Shown: positions 1-6,776 of the stretch, piece by piece
Layout: each line of letters starts with the position of its first letter
Numbering within the stretch: position 1 is the first letter of the stretch
Origin: Sanchytrium tribonematis
Lineage: Eukaryota > Sanchytriomycota > Sanchytriomycetes > Sanchytriales > Sanchytriaceae
Reading direction: 5' to 3'
NCBI GenBank assembly: GCA_018985235.1
Contig: JADGIG010000225.1
Coordinates: 1-12,294 of the forward strand
DNA: 12,294 nt
The notes under the pieces: generated by a model
The model's input: only the letters and a program-made list of their open reading frames with translations
Told to the model about the DNA's origin: nothing
Database searches by the model: none
Made by a program: the position numbers and the translations under genes

Positions 1-992
1 TCAGCCGCCAATTTGACAATATCTCCAACCTTTTCTCTAGCCTCAGCCACTCTTTTTTGATCAAAAAAACTTCCCATACGATTTATACCCCATGAAGAGC
101 CTGTCAAAGCGTTTCTGAGCGACTCTTTGCCATAATGCTTAAAGGGACAGCCATGGTTATCTGAGCTTCCCGGTTGATTTGCTGTTATAATTTTGGAGCA
201 GCTAAGTGAAGTACTTCCACCATGTTTAAGATGAGCCTTTTGTTCAAGGTGATCTTGCAAACTTGCCATGCAAGGTGGGAACATATGCTTTGACTTTTTA
301 ATATCTTCAGCCACCTGCACATTCAATCCACTCGAGAAATCTAAAAGCGCAGTGTTGGTAGTGCTTTCAATGTGACAATTTGAAAACATCTTTAATATTT
401 GATTCATTCTTGGATCATCTTCAAAACAATTGATAACTTTTCGGGACACCTCAATATTTTTAACCAATTCCATTCTAAAAAGCTCTTTTGCAAATTCTAC
501 AACCTGTATAGCAGGTACGAATGCAAACCCATTTTCTAACTGGATTTGCCTTTTTGCAACTAGTGATGGAACTTGCTCAAATGCAATTCTATACAAACTT
601 CCCTTGTTTTCATCGTTTATGAGCTCAAAAGATCCACCAGCTCTTAAAAATTTCATTTGTTCTGCATTTGAAGCCTTCCGAAATTTGCTCTCGAAAAATG
701 ATAACTCGTGAGAGAGCAACCAATTTGAAGCGTCTTCCGATGACGATAAAGATAGCCTTAATATCAAATGCGATATCAAATCGTCATCGTCCTTTTGAAA
801 GTAATTTTTTTCAATCTCAGAATGCCATTGTTGCATTGGAATATCTAAAGTTTTTTCAGTGGTTGCTAAATCAGACACTTTTTTAAGCAAAAGAGCTCTC
901 TTGGAAATGATCGATATTAAATGGTCCGTATTTGCTAAGTAATCTGGATTTGGGTAGGTATTGTATAAGTTTAAATGAAGCTCGGCAACCAT
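1..992 (-). CDS. PRI2: DNA primase large subunit (partial, 3' end beyond window)
   Basis: Large subunit of the eukaryotic primase of DNA polymerase alpha-primase, which helps start RNA primers at replication origins and on the lagging strand. An uninterrupted frame of 330 codons runs from the ATG at 992 off the left edge. Family blocks are clear: residues 72-82 (DLISHLILRLS), 148-160 (KRQIQLENGFAFV), and the C-terminal 4Fe-4S domain with FPPCM (Cys241), SC (Cys265) and HGCPFKH (Cys282); the fourth cysteine should lie outside the window. Cys265-Cys282 spacing (17) matches the human protein, but Cys241-Cys265 is 24 residues instead of about 80, so about 56 residues after HLKHGG are missing in frame. 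The N-terminus is also shorter than in human (509 aa). The start is the first ATG after the upstream gene's stop, only 22 bp away. No 19-nt intron is needed. The family call is firm; whether the deletion is real is open. Confidence 0.9.
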   Translation of the reverse strand, partial: MVAELHLNLYNTYPNPDYLANTDHLISIISKRALLLKKVSDLATTEKTLDIPMQQWHSEIEKNYFQKDDDDLISHLILRLSLSSSEDASNWLLSHELSFFESKFRKASNAEQMKFLRAGGSFELINDENKGSLYRIAFEQVPSLVAKRQIQLENGFAFVPAIQVVEFAKELFRMELVKNIEVSRKVINCFEDDPRMNQILKMFSNCHIESTTNTALLDFSSGLNVQVAEDIKKSKHMFPPCMASLQDHLEQKAHLKHGGSTSLSCSKIITANQPGSSDNHGCPFKHYGKESLRNALTGSSWGINRMGSFFDQKRVAEAREKVGDIVKLAA

Positions 993-1014
993 TGTAAGAA
1001 AAAATTTATTTTTG

Positions 1015-1807
1015 TCAAAATTCCAAAGTAAACCTGGCATCGGAAAATCCTAAATAAATAACAATTACCTGCAGACTCCATTAGTTTACCGTTTGAGTCA
1101 GTACCTTCGAAAACGACATTGAATTTAATCGGACATATAGGATCAGACGTTTTCCCACTATCTGGGTCTACATTCGGAACACATTTTTCCGCCTTGTAAT
1201 TGTCGATGCAATTATGATTAGCGTCAACATCAATTTGTGAGCAAGCTCTTATTGGTTTTTGCCAATACATGTTATTTAAGATGCCTTTCTTAAACTTCAA
1301 TGATATAGTTCTACTGGATTGTACGTAAACATCAGAATTAAATGGCTGGAACCATTTTGTACCGTTAGAGGTGGCCAAATATTGGTTGCAATTTTTTCCA
1401 CCCGGACACTGAAACACAGCAAGATTAACTATTCCTGTATTTCTTTGTGCCACTGTCCATAAAACAGAGTAAGTATCTACATCTACCAAATGCTGTGAAG
1501 TGTATAGCTCAGTTTTATATCTCGGAAGGCCATCGGCACCCAACCCGGCATCAGTATCTTCATAAGTTGCATTATGCTGAATAATTAAAAATATTGTGGA
1601 ACCTTTACTATACGCAGCTGGATCTCTAGCATTTCTTTGATCGGGCCCAAAAGTTCCTGTGGAATTTCGACAACCACTGCAATAAGTAGTTACTTTGGAT
1701 GCATTAACTATTCCCAACTGAGCCAAGTCCTGAGTTATATTTGCAGTGGAGTTCTGGACTCCAAAAGTTATTAATGAAGCTGCAGATATTAAAATATTAA
1801 AAATCAT
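1015..1807 (-). CDS. Secreted cysteine-rich protein of unknown function (two exons)
   Basis: I do not recognise the family. Exon 1 is 1807-1069 and exon 2 is 1049-1015, joined across a 19-nt intron, giving 257 residues. The first 16-18 residues (MIFNILISAASLITFG) look like a signal peptide. The mature part has eight cysteines in a TTYCSGC, FQCPGGKNC, RAC, NHNC, EKC, DPIC arrangement, enough for four disulfides, and several N-glycosylation sequons (NST, NIT, NAS, NAT, NGT). Alternating hydrophobic stretches suggest a beta-rich extracellular fold. No membrane segment is visible in the spliced form, which ends FTLEF. Without splicing the frame would continue to 971 with a hydrophobic tail and overlap the PRI2 start. 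It shares a 133-bp divergent promoter with the RBM42-like gene. Secretion is inferred from the N-terminus only. Confidence 0.75.
1050..1068 (-). other. 19-nt spliceosomal intron in the secreted Cys-rich protein gene
   Basis: Sequence GTAATTGTTATTTATTTAG on the minus strand, phase 1. Removing it changes the frame so that the protein ends after 11 further residues (FSDARFTLEF and stop) instead of running into the next gene. Support is weaker than for the other four introns because no family alignment confirms the C-terminus, but length, ends and internal positions match them exactly. Confidence 0.8.
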
Positions 1808-1940
1808 GACCTGTGGCTTGAATAATTTTTTGTTTTAAACATTTTTGTCTGAAGATGGCTCTTTTCCAAATTACTACGTTGAATTTTGTCCAATATGGTA
1901 TTGAGATTCAGGTTAATAATTTAATTTCTCCCACTGTAAC
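1808..1940. promoter_or_regulatory. Divergent intergenic promoter (secreted protein / RBM42-like)
   Basis: 133 bp between two start codons pointing apart, so both promoters must lie here or inside the genes. No convincing TATA box is visible. On the plus strand it contains a 29-codon upstream ORF (ATG at 1855) whose TGA overlaps the RBM42-like ATG as ATGA at 1941-1944. Confidence 0.5.
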
Positions 1941-2354
1941 ATGAGTTTTTTAAACAATTATTTCGAAAAAGGTATTAAAAGAGATGAGCAAATAAATGAT
2001 ATGTCTGAAGAAGAATTTTCTAAGCCTGTAGCATTTGCTTTAGAAAAGAGACCAAGAAAATATGATGGAGTCGCATCAGATATTGCAGATTTTGACCCTA
2101 ATCACTATCGTATTTTTGTTGGGAATCTTGGTGAAGATGTTACCGATATAATGATGGTAGATTTCTTTCAAATATATGATAGCTTTCAAAAGGCCAGAGT
2201 CGTTCGCGATAAAAATGGGAGATCCAAAGGATTTGGTTTTGCAACGTTCAAAGAAGGTAAAGATTTTTTGAAAGTCTTGAAGGAAAAAAATAACAAATTT
2301 CTGGGGAAAAGACCTGTCAAAATCAAGAAATCAAATTGGAAAGCAAAAAAATAA
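1941..2354 (+). CDS. RBM42: RBM42-like RNA-binding protein (single RRM)
   Basis: A 137-residue protein with one RNA recognition motif at about residues 55-132. RNP2 is RIFVGNLG (57-64) and RNP1 is KGFGFATF (96-103). The surrounding pattern, with F(D)PNHYRIF before the RRM, SFQKARVVRDK in the middle and GKRPVKIKKSNWK at the end, matches RBM42 rather than generic RRM proteins; RBM42 ends its RRM with a similar RPIKLRKSxWK block. Animal RBM42 has a long Pro/Ala-rich N-terminus (about 480 aa in human) that is absent here; only a short charged leader (residues 1-54) remains. RBM42 is linked to mRNA splicing and spliceosomal particles in other eukaryotes, which is of interest beside the 19-nt introns, but no direct tie can be read from the sequence. 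Converges on the next gene with a 31-bp gap. Confidence 0.8.
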   Translation: MSFLNNYFEKGIKRDEQINDMSEEEFSKPVAFALEKRPRKYDGVASDIADFDPNHYRIFVGNLGEDVTDIMMVDFFQIYDSFQKARVVRDKNGRSKGFGFATFKEGKDFLKVLKEKNNKFLGKRPVKIKKSNWKAKK

Positions 2355-2385
2355 TATAATTTAATAACTTTGACATTAACGGTTG
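2355..2385. other. 31-bp convergent intergenic gap
   Basis: Separates the TAA of the RBM42-like gene from the TAG of the Q-rich gene on the other strand. It is AT-rich and holds no AATAAA on either strand, so 3' ends of both mRNAs probably lie inside the opposite gene. Confidence 0.6.
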
Positions 2386-3213
2386 CTATTGACCATCCTC
2401 CATTTCCTCAAAAAGAAGTTTGGTGAAGTCCGTATCATCGTCAATTGCTTGTGGATTGTCTGAAGCAACAAGAGGTTGATTTGGAGAAGGGTTTTGAGAG
2501 CCATATGGCGAGGGATATTGTTGATCAGGCGAAAATGCTGGCATCATAAACATTGGATTCTGCTGCATGGCATATTGCTGTTGTACATAGAGTTGTTGCA
2601 TCTGCTGTGGAGATATAGGCTGTGTAGCTGCTTGTTGTTGTGGCGAGAGTTGCTGTGGTATCACATCTGTAGAAGGTTGTGGTATCGTCTGCATATACTG
2701 CTGATTAGGCTGGGGTTGCTGGTAGTAATATGGGTAATATTGTTGGTATGCCACTGCAGATGCAAAATTGGTATCCAAAAATGGTAGTTGGTCATTTGGC
2801 TGTATATTTTGAGCTTCGAGTGATTTCTTCTCAGCCTCGTTAGTAAATTCATCAATTTCGGAACCAGCTTCTTTATTTGATTCTTCCTCTAATTCTGATA
2901 AGTCAGGGATAATTAACGAATCGTGATAATCGTCCATTGCTTTTAAAACCATATTTAATCGAGATTTAAGTAGGTCTGCTGTGACGTTCACCGGCATCCA
3001 ATCTTTATTAAGCTTTACACTATCAATAATATCTGTAGACCACTCAGATATGTGTCTGGCCATGTCACAAAGTCTTCCTTGTAAAACATCATTTGATGGC
3101 CTTATCTGGTCGGGTACTGGCCTGGGAATTAGTCTGTGGTTTTCAAATTTCAAAGGTAAAGCTTGCTTATGATCTGCATCATTATTTGGAGAAATTGAGC
3201 CGAGTGATGACAT
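2386..3213 (-). CDS. Q/P/Y-rich protein with helical N-domain and acidic C-terminus, unknown
   Basis: 275 residues, single exon; family not recognised. Residues 20-101 look like a folded, mostly helical domain (LPLKFENHRLIPRPVPDQI, then helices around 42-66 and 78-100). Residues 105-135 are strongly acidic (LEEESNKEAGSEIDEF). Residues 152-248 are a low-complexity Q/P/Y/M-rich tract (YYPYYYQQPQPNQQY, PQQLSPQQQ) with prion-like composition. The end, 257-275, is acidic with spaced aromatic/aliphatic residues (DDDTDFTKLLFEEMEDGQ), resembling an acidic activation or protein-docking motif. This layout is common in transcription co-regulators and endocytic adaptors, but I cannot choose between them. 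The start is the first ATG after the divergent promoter shared with BOS1. Stop is TAG. Confidence 0.75.
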   Translation of the reverse strand: MSSLGSISPNNDADHKQALPLKFENHRLIPRPVPDQIRPSNDVLQGRLCDMARHISEWSTDIIDSVKLNKDWMPVNVTADLLKSRLNMVLKAMDDYHDSLIIPDLSELEEESNKEAGSEIDEFTNEAEKKSLEAQNIQPNDQLPFLDTNFASAVAYQQYYPYYYQQPQPNQQYMQTIPQPSTDVIPQQLSPQQQAATQPISPQQMQQLYVQQQYAMQQNPMFMMPAFSPDQQYPSPYGSQNPSPNQPLVASDNPQAIDDDTDFTKLLFEEMEDGQ

Positions 3214-3407
3214 TCGATTTGTTTGGTGACGTTCTCCGTTTATCCCTATTTTCTAATGTAAATCGAGGATTTCTTGTAAGTAAACCAAATATTATGGTAT
3301 TGATACTAAAATACCGGAGGCAAAACAACAGTTGCCTTATGTCAAATTGATTTTACAATTTTGTCGTAAAATTTTGAATGGTAACTTGAAACATTGCAAA
3401 TTTCATT
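3214..3407. promoter_or_regulatory. Divergent intergenic promoter (Q-rich protein / BOS1)
   Basis: 194 bp between diverging start codons. A short inverted repeat, AGGCAA at 3318-3323 and TTGCCT at 3332-3337, and another, TTTTAC at 3351-3356 and GTAAAA at 3366-3371, could form small hairpins; neither is strong enough to name. No clear core promoter element is seen. Confidence 0.45.
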
Positions 3408-3944
3408 ATGAATAATATTTATGAGAGACTTCGAATATATGAACAATCACCAACTGATCCAAATTGCAACTCTCTGAAGTCATTAATTGAAGAGCAATAC
3501 TTATTAATTCAACATGAACATCCAGCCTTAAAGAAAAAAATAACGGGAGAATTACAGTCAATTCGAGATCGTATAGCTGTTATATCTAACAAAGAAAAAA
3601 ATAGGCTCAAATCAGAAAGAGAAGTTCACCAAAGGCAAACTTTATTTCAAGGTGCCGCTGATCATACAGGCATCCAAATGGGTGATTTACAAATGGATTA
3701 TGCGCATGCTCAAGTGGACGGAATGATTGACCAAGGTAGGAAATTTATAAGTGAAATATCTTCTCAAAACATGGCGCTTAAACGAATGAAGAATAAGGTT
3801 CTAACCAGTCTCTCCACTTTGGGAGTTTCTCAATCACTAATTGCCAAGATTAATACACAATTGTCCAGCGACATGGTGGTTTTTTGGCTTCTTGTATTAG
3901 TTTTTTTTGGCATAGTACTTCTATTTTACATTTATATCCTTTGA
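3408..3944 (+). CDS. BOS1: ER-Golgi Qb-SNARE, membrin/Bos1 family
   Basis: A 178-residue tail-anchored SNARE of the Bos1/GOSR2 group, which fuses ER-derived vesicles with the early Golgi together with Sed5, Bet1 and Sec22. The N-terminal part (1-80) is helical and charged. The SNARE motif covers about 92-150: MGDLQMDYAHAQVDGMIDQGRKFISEISSQ, with Gln120 as the likely zero-layer glutamine (read against the TQR of human membrin). The following LSTLGVSQSLIAKI (134-147) matches the family's ANxLGLSxxxxRxIE block. A hydrophobic anchor (157-178, FWLLVLVFFGIVLLFYIYIL) ends the protein almost at the stop. The N-terminal domain is a little shorter than in human membrin (212 aa). GOS1/GOSR1 was considered, but the LGVS block favours membrin. 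Converges on CYS4 with a 22-bp gap. Confidence 0.8.
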   Translation: MNNIYERLRIYEQSPTDPNCNSLKSLIEEQYLLIQHEHPALKKKITGELQSIRDRIAVISNKEKNRLKSEREVHQRQTLFQGAADHTGIQMGDLQMDYAHAQVDGMIDQGRKFISEISSQNMALKRMKNKVLTSLSTLGVSQSLIAKINTQLSSDMVVFWLLVLVFFGIVLLFYIYIL

Positions 3945-3953
3945 CATAAATTA

Positions 3954-3959
3954 AATAAA
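3954..3959 (+). terminator. Poly(A) signal of BOS1
   Basis: AATAAA 9 nt after the BOS1 TGA, inside the 22-bp gap to CYS4. Cleavage 10-30 nt downstream would fall inside the antisense CYS4 coding sequence. Confidence 0.5.
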
Positions 3960-3966
3960 ATAGAGT

Positions 3967-5404
3967 TTACTTTTTCAGCATCCAATCAATTACATCGATT
4001 TTAGTCACAATTCCACGAATTTCATCTTTATCTGTAATAATCGCTGCAGAGTGCTTGTCAAAAAATTTGATCAATTCTGGTAATTTTGTTGATTCTTCCA
4101 TATTAACGTAATGCTTAGAGTTGTCAAATTTGAACATGACCTTATCCACAGCAGTGTCTTTTCCAATTTTCCCGCTAGTGAGTTTTGACAAAATGTTTCC
4201 AAGTGTAATTAATCCTTTAATTTTCGAACCTAAAACGACTGGTAATTGATCAAAACCGTGACTTTTCATAATTTCAATTGCTTTTCCACAAGAGGTCTAA
4301 ATTAATCGTAGATACTTCTAACTGAACTGTAATTGGACTTTCCAGTTTTAAGTCTTTCACAGTATAACCCTTATAGGCTTCTAATTCGTCAGGAACTGGC
4401 GACACAACCTTTGCATCGCCTTCTAAAAATCCATTTTTCTTCATCCATTCGTCAGACAGATGCTTAGTCAAATAGTTTCTGACAGAATCTGGTAACAAAA
4501 CCACTACAGTTTTTGTAGAATCTTGATCATAGCCATGATCTCTAATAGCTTTAAATGCATTCGCTAGAGCTGAGCCAGAGCTACCACCACACAGTAAGCC
4601 TTCCTCAGCAATAAGTTTTCTGGCATAGTAAAACGATTCTTTATCATTTGACTTGTACCATTTATCAATCAAAGTTCGATCTAATACATCTGGAATAAAG
4701 TCGTAACCTATACCTTCGACTTGATATCCTCCTTCTTCCGTATTCAAAGAATTAGGCTCTGCCAAAATGCTACCAACAGGATCTACTCCAATTACAATGA
4801 CCTTGGAATTTAATTCTTTCAATTTTTTGGAAGTACCACTGATTGTACCACCAGTTCCAGCACCAGCAACAAACATGTCAACTTTTTGACCACTTTGCTC
4901 CCATATTTCAGTTGCAGTGTATTTATAATGTGCGTTTGGATTTGAAGGATTTTTGTATTGATCTAAAATTACGCTATCCTTGATTTTCTCGTTTAAGCGT
5001 TTCGCAACACTAATGTGTGACTCTGGAGAGTCCCAAGCTGCTTCGGTTGGAGTTCTTATTATTTCAGCTCCTAAAGCCTTGAGAACAGCCACTTTTTCTT
5101 GAGACATTTTTTCCGGAAGCGTAATTATACATCTGTAACCTTTGACGGCAGCGCAAAGCGCTATACCAATTCCAGTGTTACCTGAAGTTGGTTCAATAAG
5201 CGTACATCCTGGCTTTAGACGGCCTTCCTTTTCAGCCATTAGAACCATTTCCTTGGCAATTCTGTCCTTCACAGACCCGCCTGCATTAAAAAATTCACAT
5301 TTGGCAAGAACTTTACATTTGATGCCTTCTGCCTGAGGAATACACTTGAGTTCTACTAAGGGAGTGTTACCGATTCTTTCCAAAATTGATTGATTTAATT
5401 CCAT
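3967..5404 (-). CDS. CYS4: Cystathionine beta-synthase, heme-less fungal type (two exons)
   Basis: PLP enzyme that condenses serine and homocysteine to cystathionine, the first step of transsulfuration to cysteine. Exon 1 is 5404-4316 and exon 2 is 4296-3967, giving 472 residues (yeast CYS4 is 507). The catalytic fold-type II domain fills residues 6-330: [10 protein letters not shown] (11-20), AGGSVKDR with PLP lysine 46, [10 protein letters not shown] (71-80), the phosphate-binding loop [10 protein letters not shown] (181-190) and GGSSGSA (273-279). A pair of CBS (Bateman) domains follows, about 345-410 and 415-470, ending [21 protein letters not shown]. The N-terminal heme-binding extension of animal CBS is absent, as in yeast. 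The intron falls just inside the first CBS domain; splicing gives [21 protein letters not shown], a perfect family fit. Shares a 164-bp divergent promoter with UVRAG. Confidence 0.96.
4297..4315 (-). other. 19-nt spliceosomal intron in CYS4
   Basis: Sequence GTATCTACGATTAATTTAG on the minus strand, phase 0. Without removal the frame ends 13 codons later, right after the catalytic domain. With removal, exon 2 continues in frame into the conserved CBS-domain block ([19 protein letters not shown]) to the end of the protein. Confidence 0.96.
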
Positions 5405-5568
5405 AAAATCCTTAGTTTCAGCTGAGCAAAATTACTAAAAGGAGAATTGACGAAAGAGACCACACTAGTGAATTTTGTTCTAAATTAAAAGAGGTGAAAA
5501 TTTAATGTTGGCAGAAGTGATCTATTAATTTTTGTAAAGTTTAAAAAATTATTTAGAAACAAGTTTGG
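5405..5568. promoter_or_regulatory. Divergent intergenic promoter (CYS4 / UVRAG)
   Basis: 164 bp between diverging start codons. AT-rich toward UVRAG. I see no recognisable Gcn4, Cbf1 or TATA-type element. A GT...TTTAG stretch just before the UVRAG ATG is 23 nt long and does not fit the 19-nt introns. Confidence 0.45.
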
Positions 5569-6771
5569 ATGGATTTTCACTCCATATGCATAAGAAAGCT
5601 GCCTCCAGGGACGCAAAAAACTCAAGTTTATATTGTAGACAAGCAAAAAAGTATTAGAAGATCAGAGTGGCAACCCAACCGAAATCTTGAATTTGCTATA
5701 AAAGGAACTATCGCCTCAGACTTGGTCATTGGAGTAGATTATTACTTAGATGGCAGGCTGATGCATGTTAAAAAACAAATGATGAACGTTGTTTTTATTG
5801 GGCCAAGAATACCAAATATTTCATTTCCACCGATTCACATATTTTTGCAAAATCACAAAGGCTATTATATGGAATCTGGTCATGAAAAAGTTAAAATTCA
5901 TAAACAGGAATTTTCAAGAACGTTTGGCAAAACAAACCAAGAAACTTGCGATAGTATACTAAGTTTGAAAATGCAAATAGATCAAATCAGAAAAGAAATT
6001 GAAATCATAAAGTTAGTCAAAGATTTAAATGTGCTTGAAAGGATTCAATCTGTGAGGTCTGATGTCGAAAGGCGCAGAACCCAAGTATCTGTATTACAAC
6101 GCAAAATTATATCTTACAAAACTTATTTGAGAACCAAAGAAGAACATTTTATTAAGCAAAAACTGTGTCTCTCCGAAATGAAAGAATCGCTTCTTGATAG
6201 TATTGCTTTGTACAGTCAAAATAGACAAAATCTATTGCAAATTATATCAGATTCTCAAAAAATTCAAATGAGTATAATTCGAGATATCAGTTTTGTTTAT
6301 CATATTGATATGAGTGAGGGAAAATGCTTTATAAATGGCAGTTTCTTACCAAATAGTGTCTTTATGAATGTTGATTATCGAGAAATTATGATATCTCTTG
6401 GCCAGGTTGCTCATCTGATATCTTTGCTGTCGGAATATCTATTTATAGACTTGAAATATCCAATAATATGTCGAGGATCGCATTCATTTATAATGGATCC
6501 AATAACTCAATATCCCGAACAATTTAAGTTAGGCAAAATGATTCGATTATGGCACGCACCGGACTCTAGACTCGACTGGTCCGTATATCTTTTGAATAAG
6601 GATATTGAGCTTATAATGTTTCTAAGAGGACAAAGGGTTAGAGATTTACGAAAAACTTTGCCAAATTTAAAATTAATTTTGGATGTAGTCCAAGAAAAGC
6701 TATTTATGGAAAGTGAAACTGTAACCACTTTGTCTGATAATTACAGCCAATTTAATTTTAATGCAAAATAA
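5569..6771 (+). CDS. UVRAG: UVRAG/Vps38, subunit of Vps34 PI3-kinase complex II
   Basis: A 400-residue protein with UVRAG/Vps38 layout: an N-terminal C2-like beta domain (about 3-110, starting FHSICIRKLP), a long coiled coil (about 125-240, MQIDQIRKEIEIIKLVKDL) and a C-terminal BARA-type domain (240-375). The signature is strong in the last part: LGQVAHLISLLSEYLFIDL, then KYPIICRGSHSFI (297-309), then DWSVYLLNKDIELI and LRKTLPNLKLIL (360-371), all matching UVRAG. The protein should pair with Beclin-1/Vps30, Vps34 and Vps15 on endosomes to make PI3P for sorting and autophagosome maturation. The C-terminal disordered tail of animal UVRAG is missing, as in fungal Vps38. Atg14 was considered; the VYLLNK...LRKTLPNL block favours UVRAG. 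Single exon. Its stop is 5 bp from the SEC8 stop on the other strand. Confidence 0.88.
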   Translation: MDFHSICIRKLPPGTQKTQVYIVDKQKSIRRSEWQPNRNLEFAIKGTIASDLVIGVDYYLDGRLMHVKKQMMNVVFIGPRIPNISFPPIHIFLQNHKGYYMESGHEKVKIHKQEFSRTFGKTNQETCDSILSLKMQIDQIRKEIEIIKLVKDLNVLERIQSVRSDVERRRTQVSVLQRKIISYKTYLRTKEEHFIKQKLCLSEMKESLLDSIALYSQNRQNLLQIISDSQKIQMSIIRDISFVYHIDMSEGKCFINGSFLPNSVFMNVDYREIMISLGQVAHLISLLSEYLFIDLKYPIICRGSHSFIMDPITQYPEQFKLGKMIRLWHAPDSRLDWSVYLLNKDIELIMFLRGQRVRDLRKTLPNLKLILDVVQEKLFMESETVTTLSDNYSQFNFNAK

Positions 6772-6776
6772 TAGCT
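6772..6776. other. 5-bp convergent gap between UVRAG and SEC8
   Basis: Only five bases (TAGCT) separate the two opposing stop codons. Each 3' UTR must therefore be antisense to the other gene's coding end. Confidence 0.9.

Noticed and set aside
202-220. A GT...TAG 19-mer (GTGGAAGTACTTCACTTAG) on the minus strand inside PRI2, at the site of the apparent deletion
   Set aside because: Length and position-14 adenine match the introns, but the 5' end GTGGAA does not fit GTAWNT, and removing it shifts the frame to an early stop and loses the HGCPFKH motif. It stays coding; its coincidence with the deletion is noted only as a curiosity.
430-886. Two plus-strand open frames of 93 and 72 codons
   Set aside because: They are antisense to well-conserved PRI2 blocks and show no family resemblance.
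2476-2787. Plus-strand open frame rich in Leu, Trp and Arg
   Set aside because: It is the complement of the Q/Y-rich tract of the minus-strand gene; its odd composition is a by-product of repeated CAA/CAG codons.
3408-3944. Assignment of the SNARE gene to GOS1/GOSR1
   Set aside because: The LSTLGVSQSLIAKI block and spacing to the anchor follow membrin/Bos1; GOSR1 has a different pre-anchor sequence.
5530-5555. Possible 5' UTR intron before UVRAG (GTAAAG...TTTAG)
   Set aside because: It is 23 nt long, lacks the GTAWNT start, and no coding sequence requires its removal.
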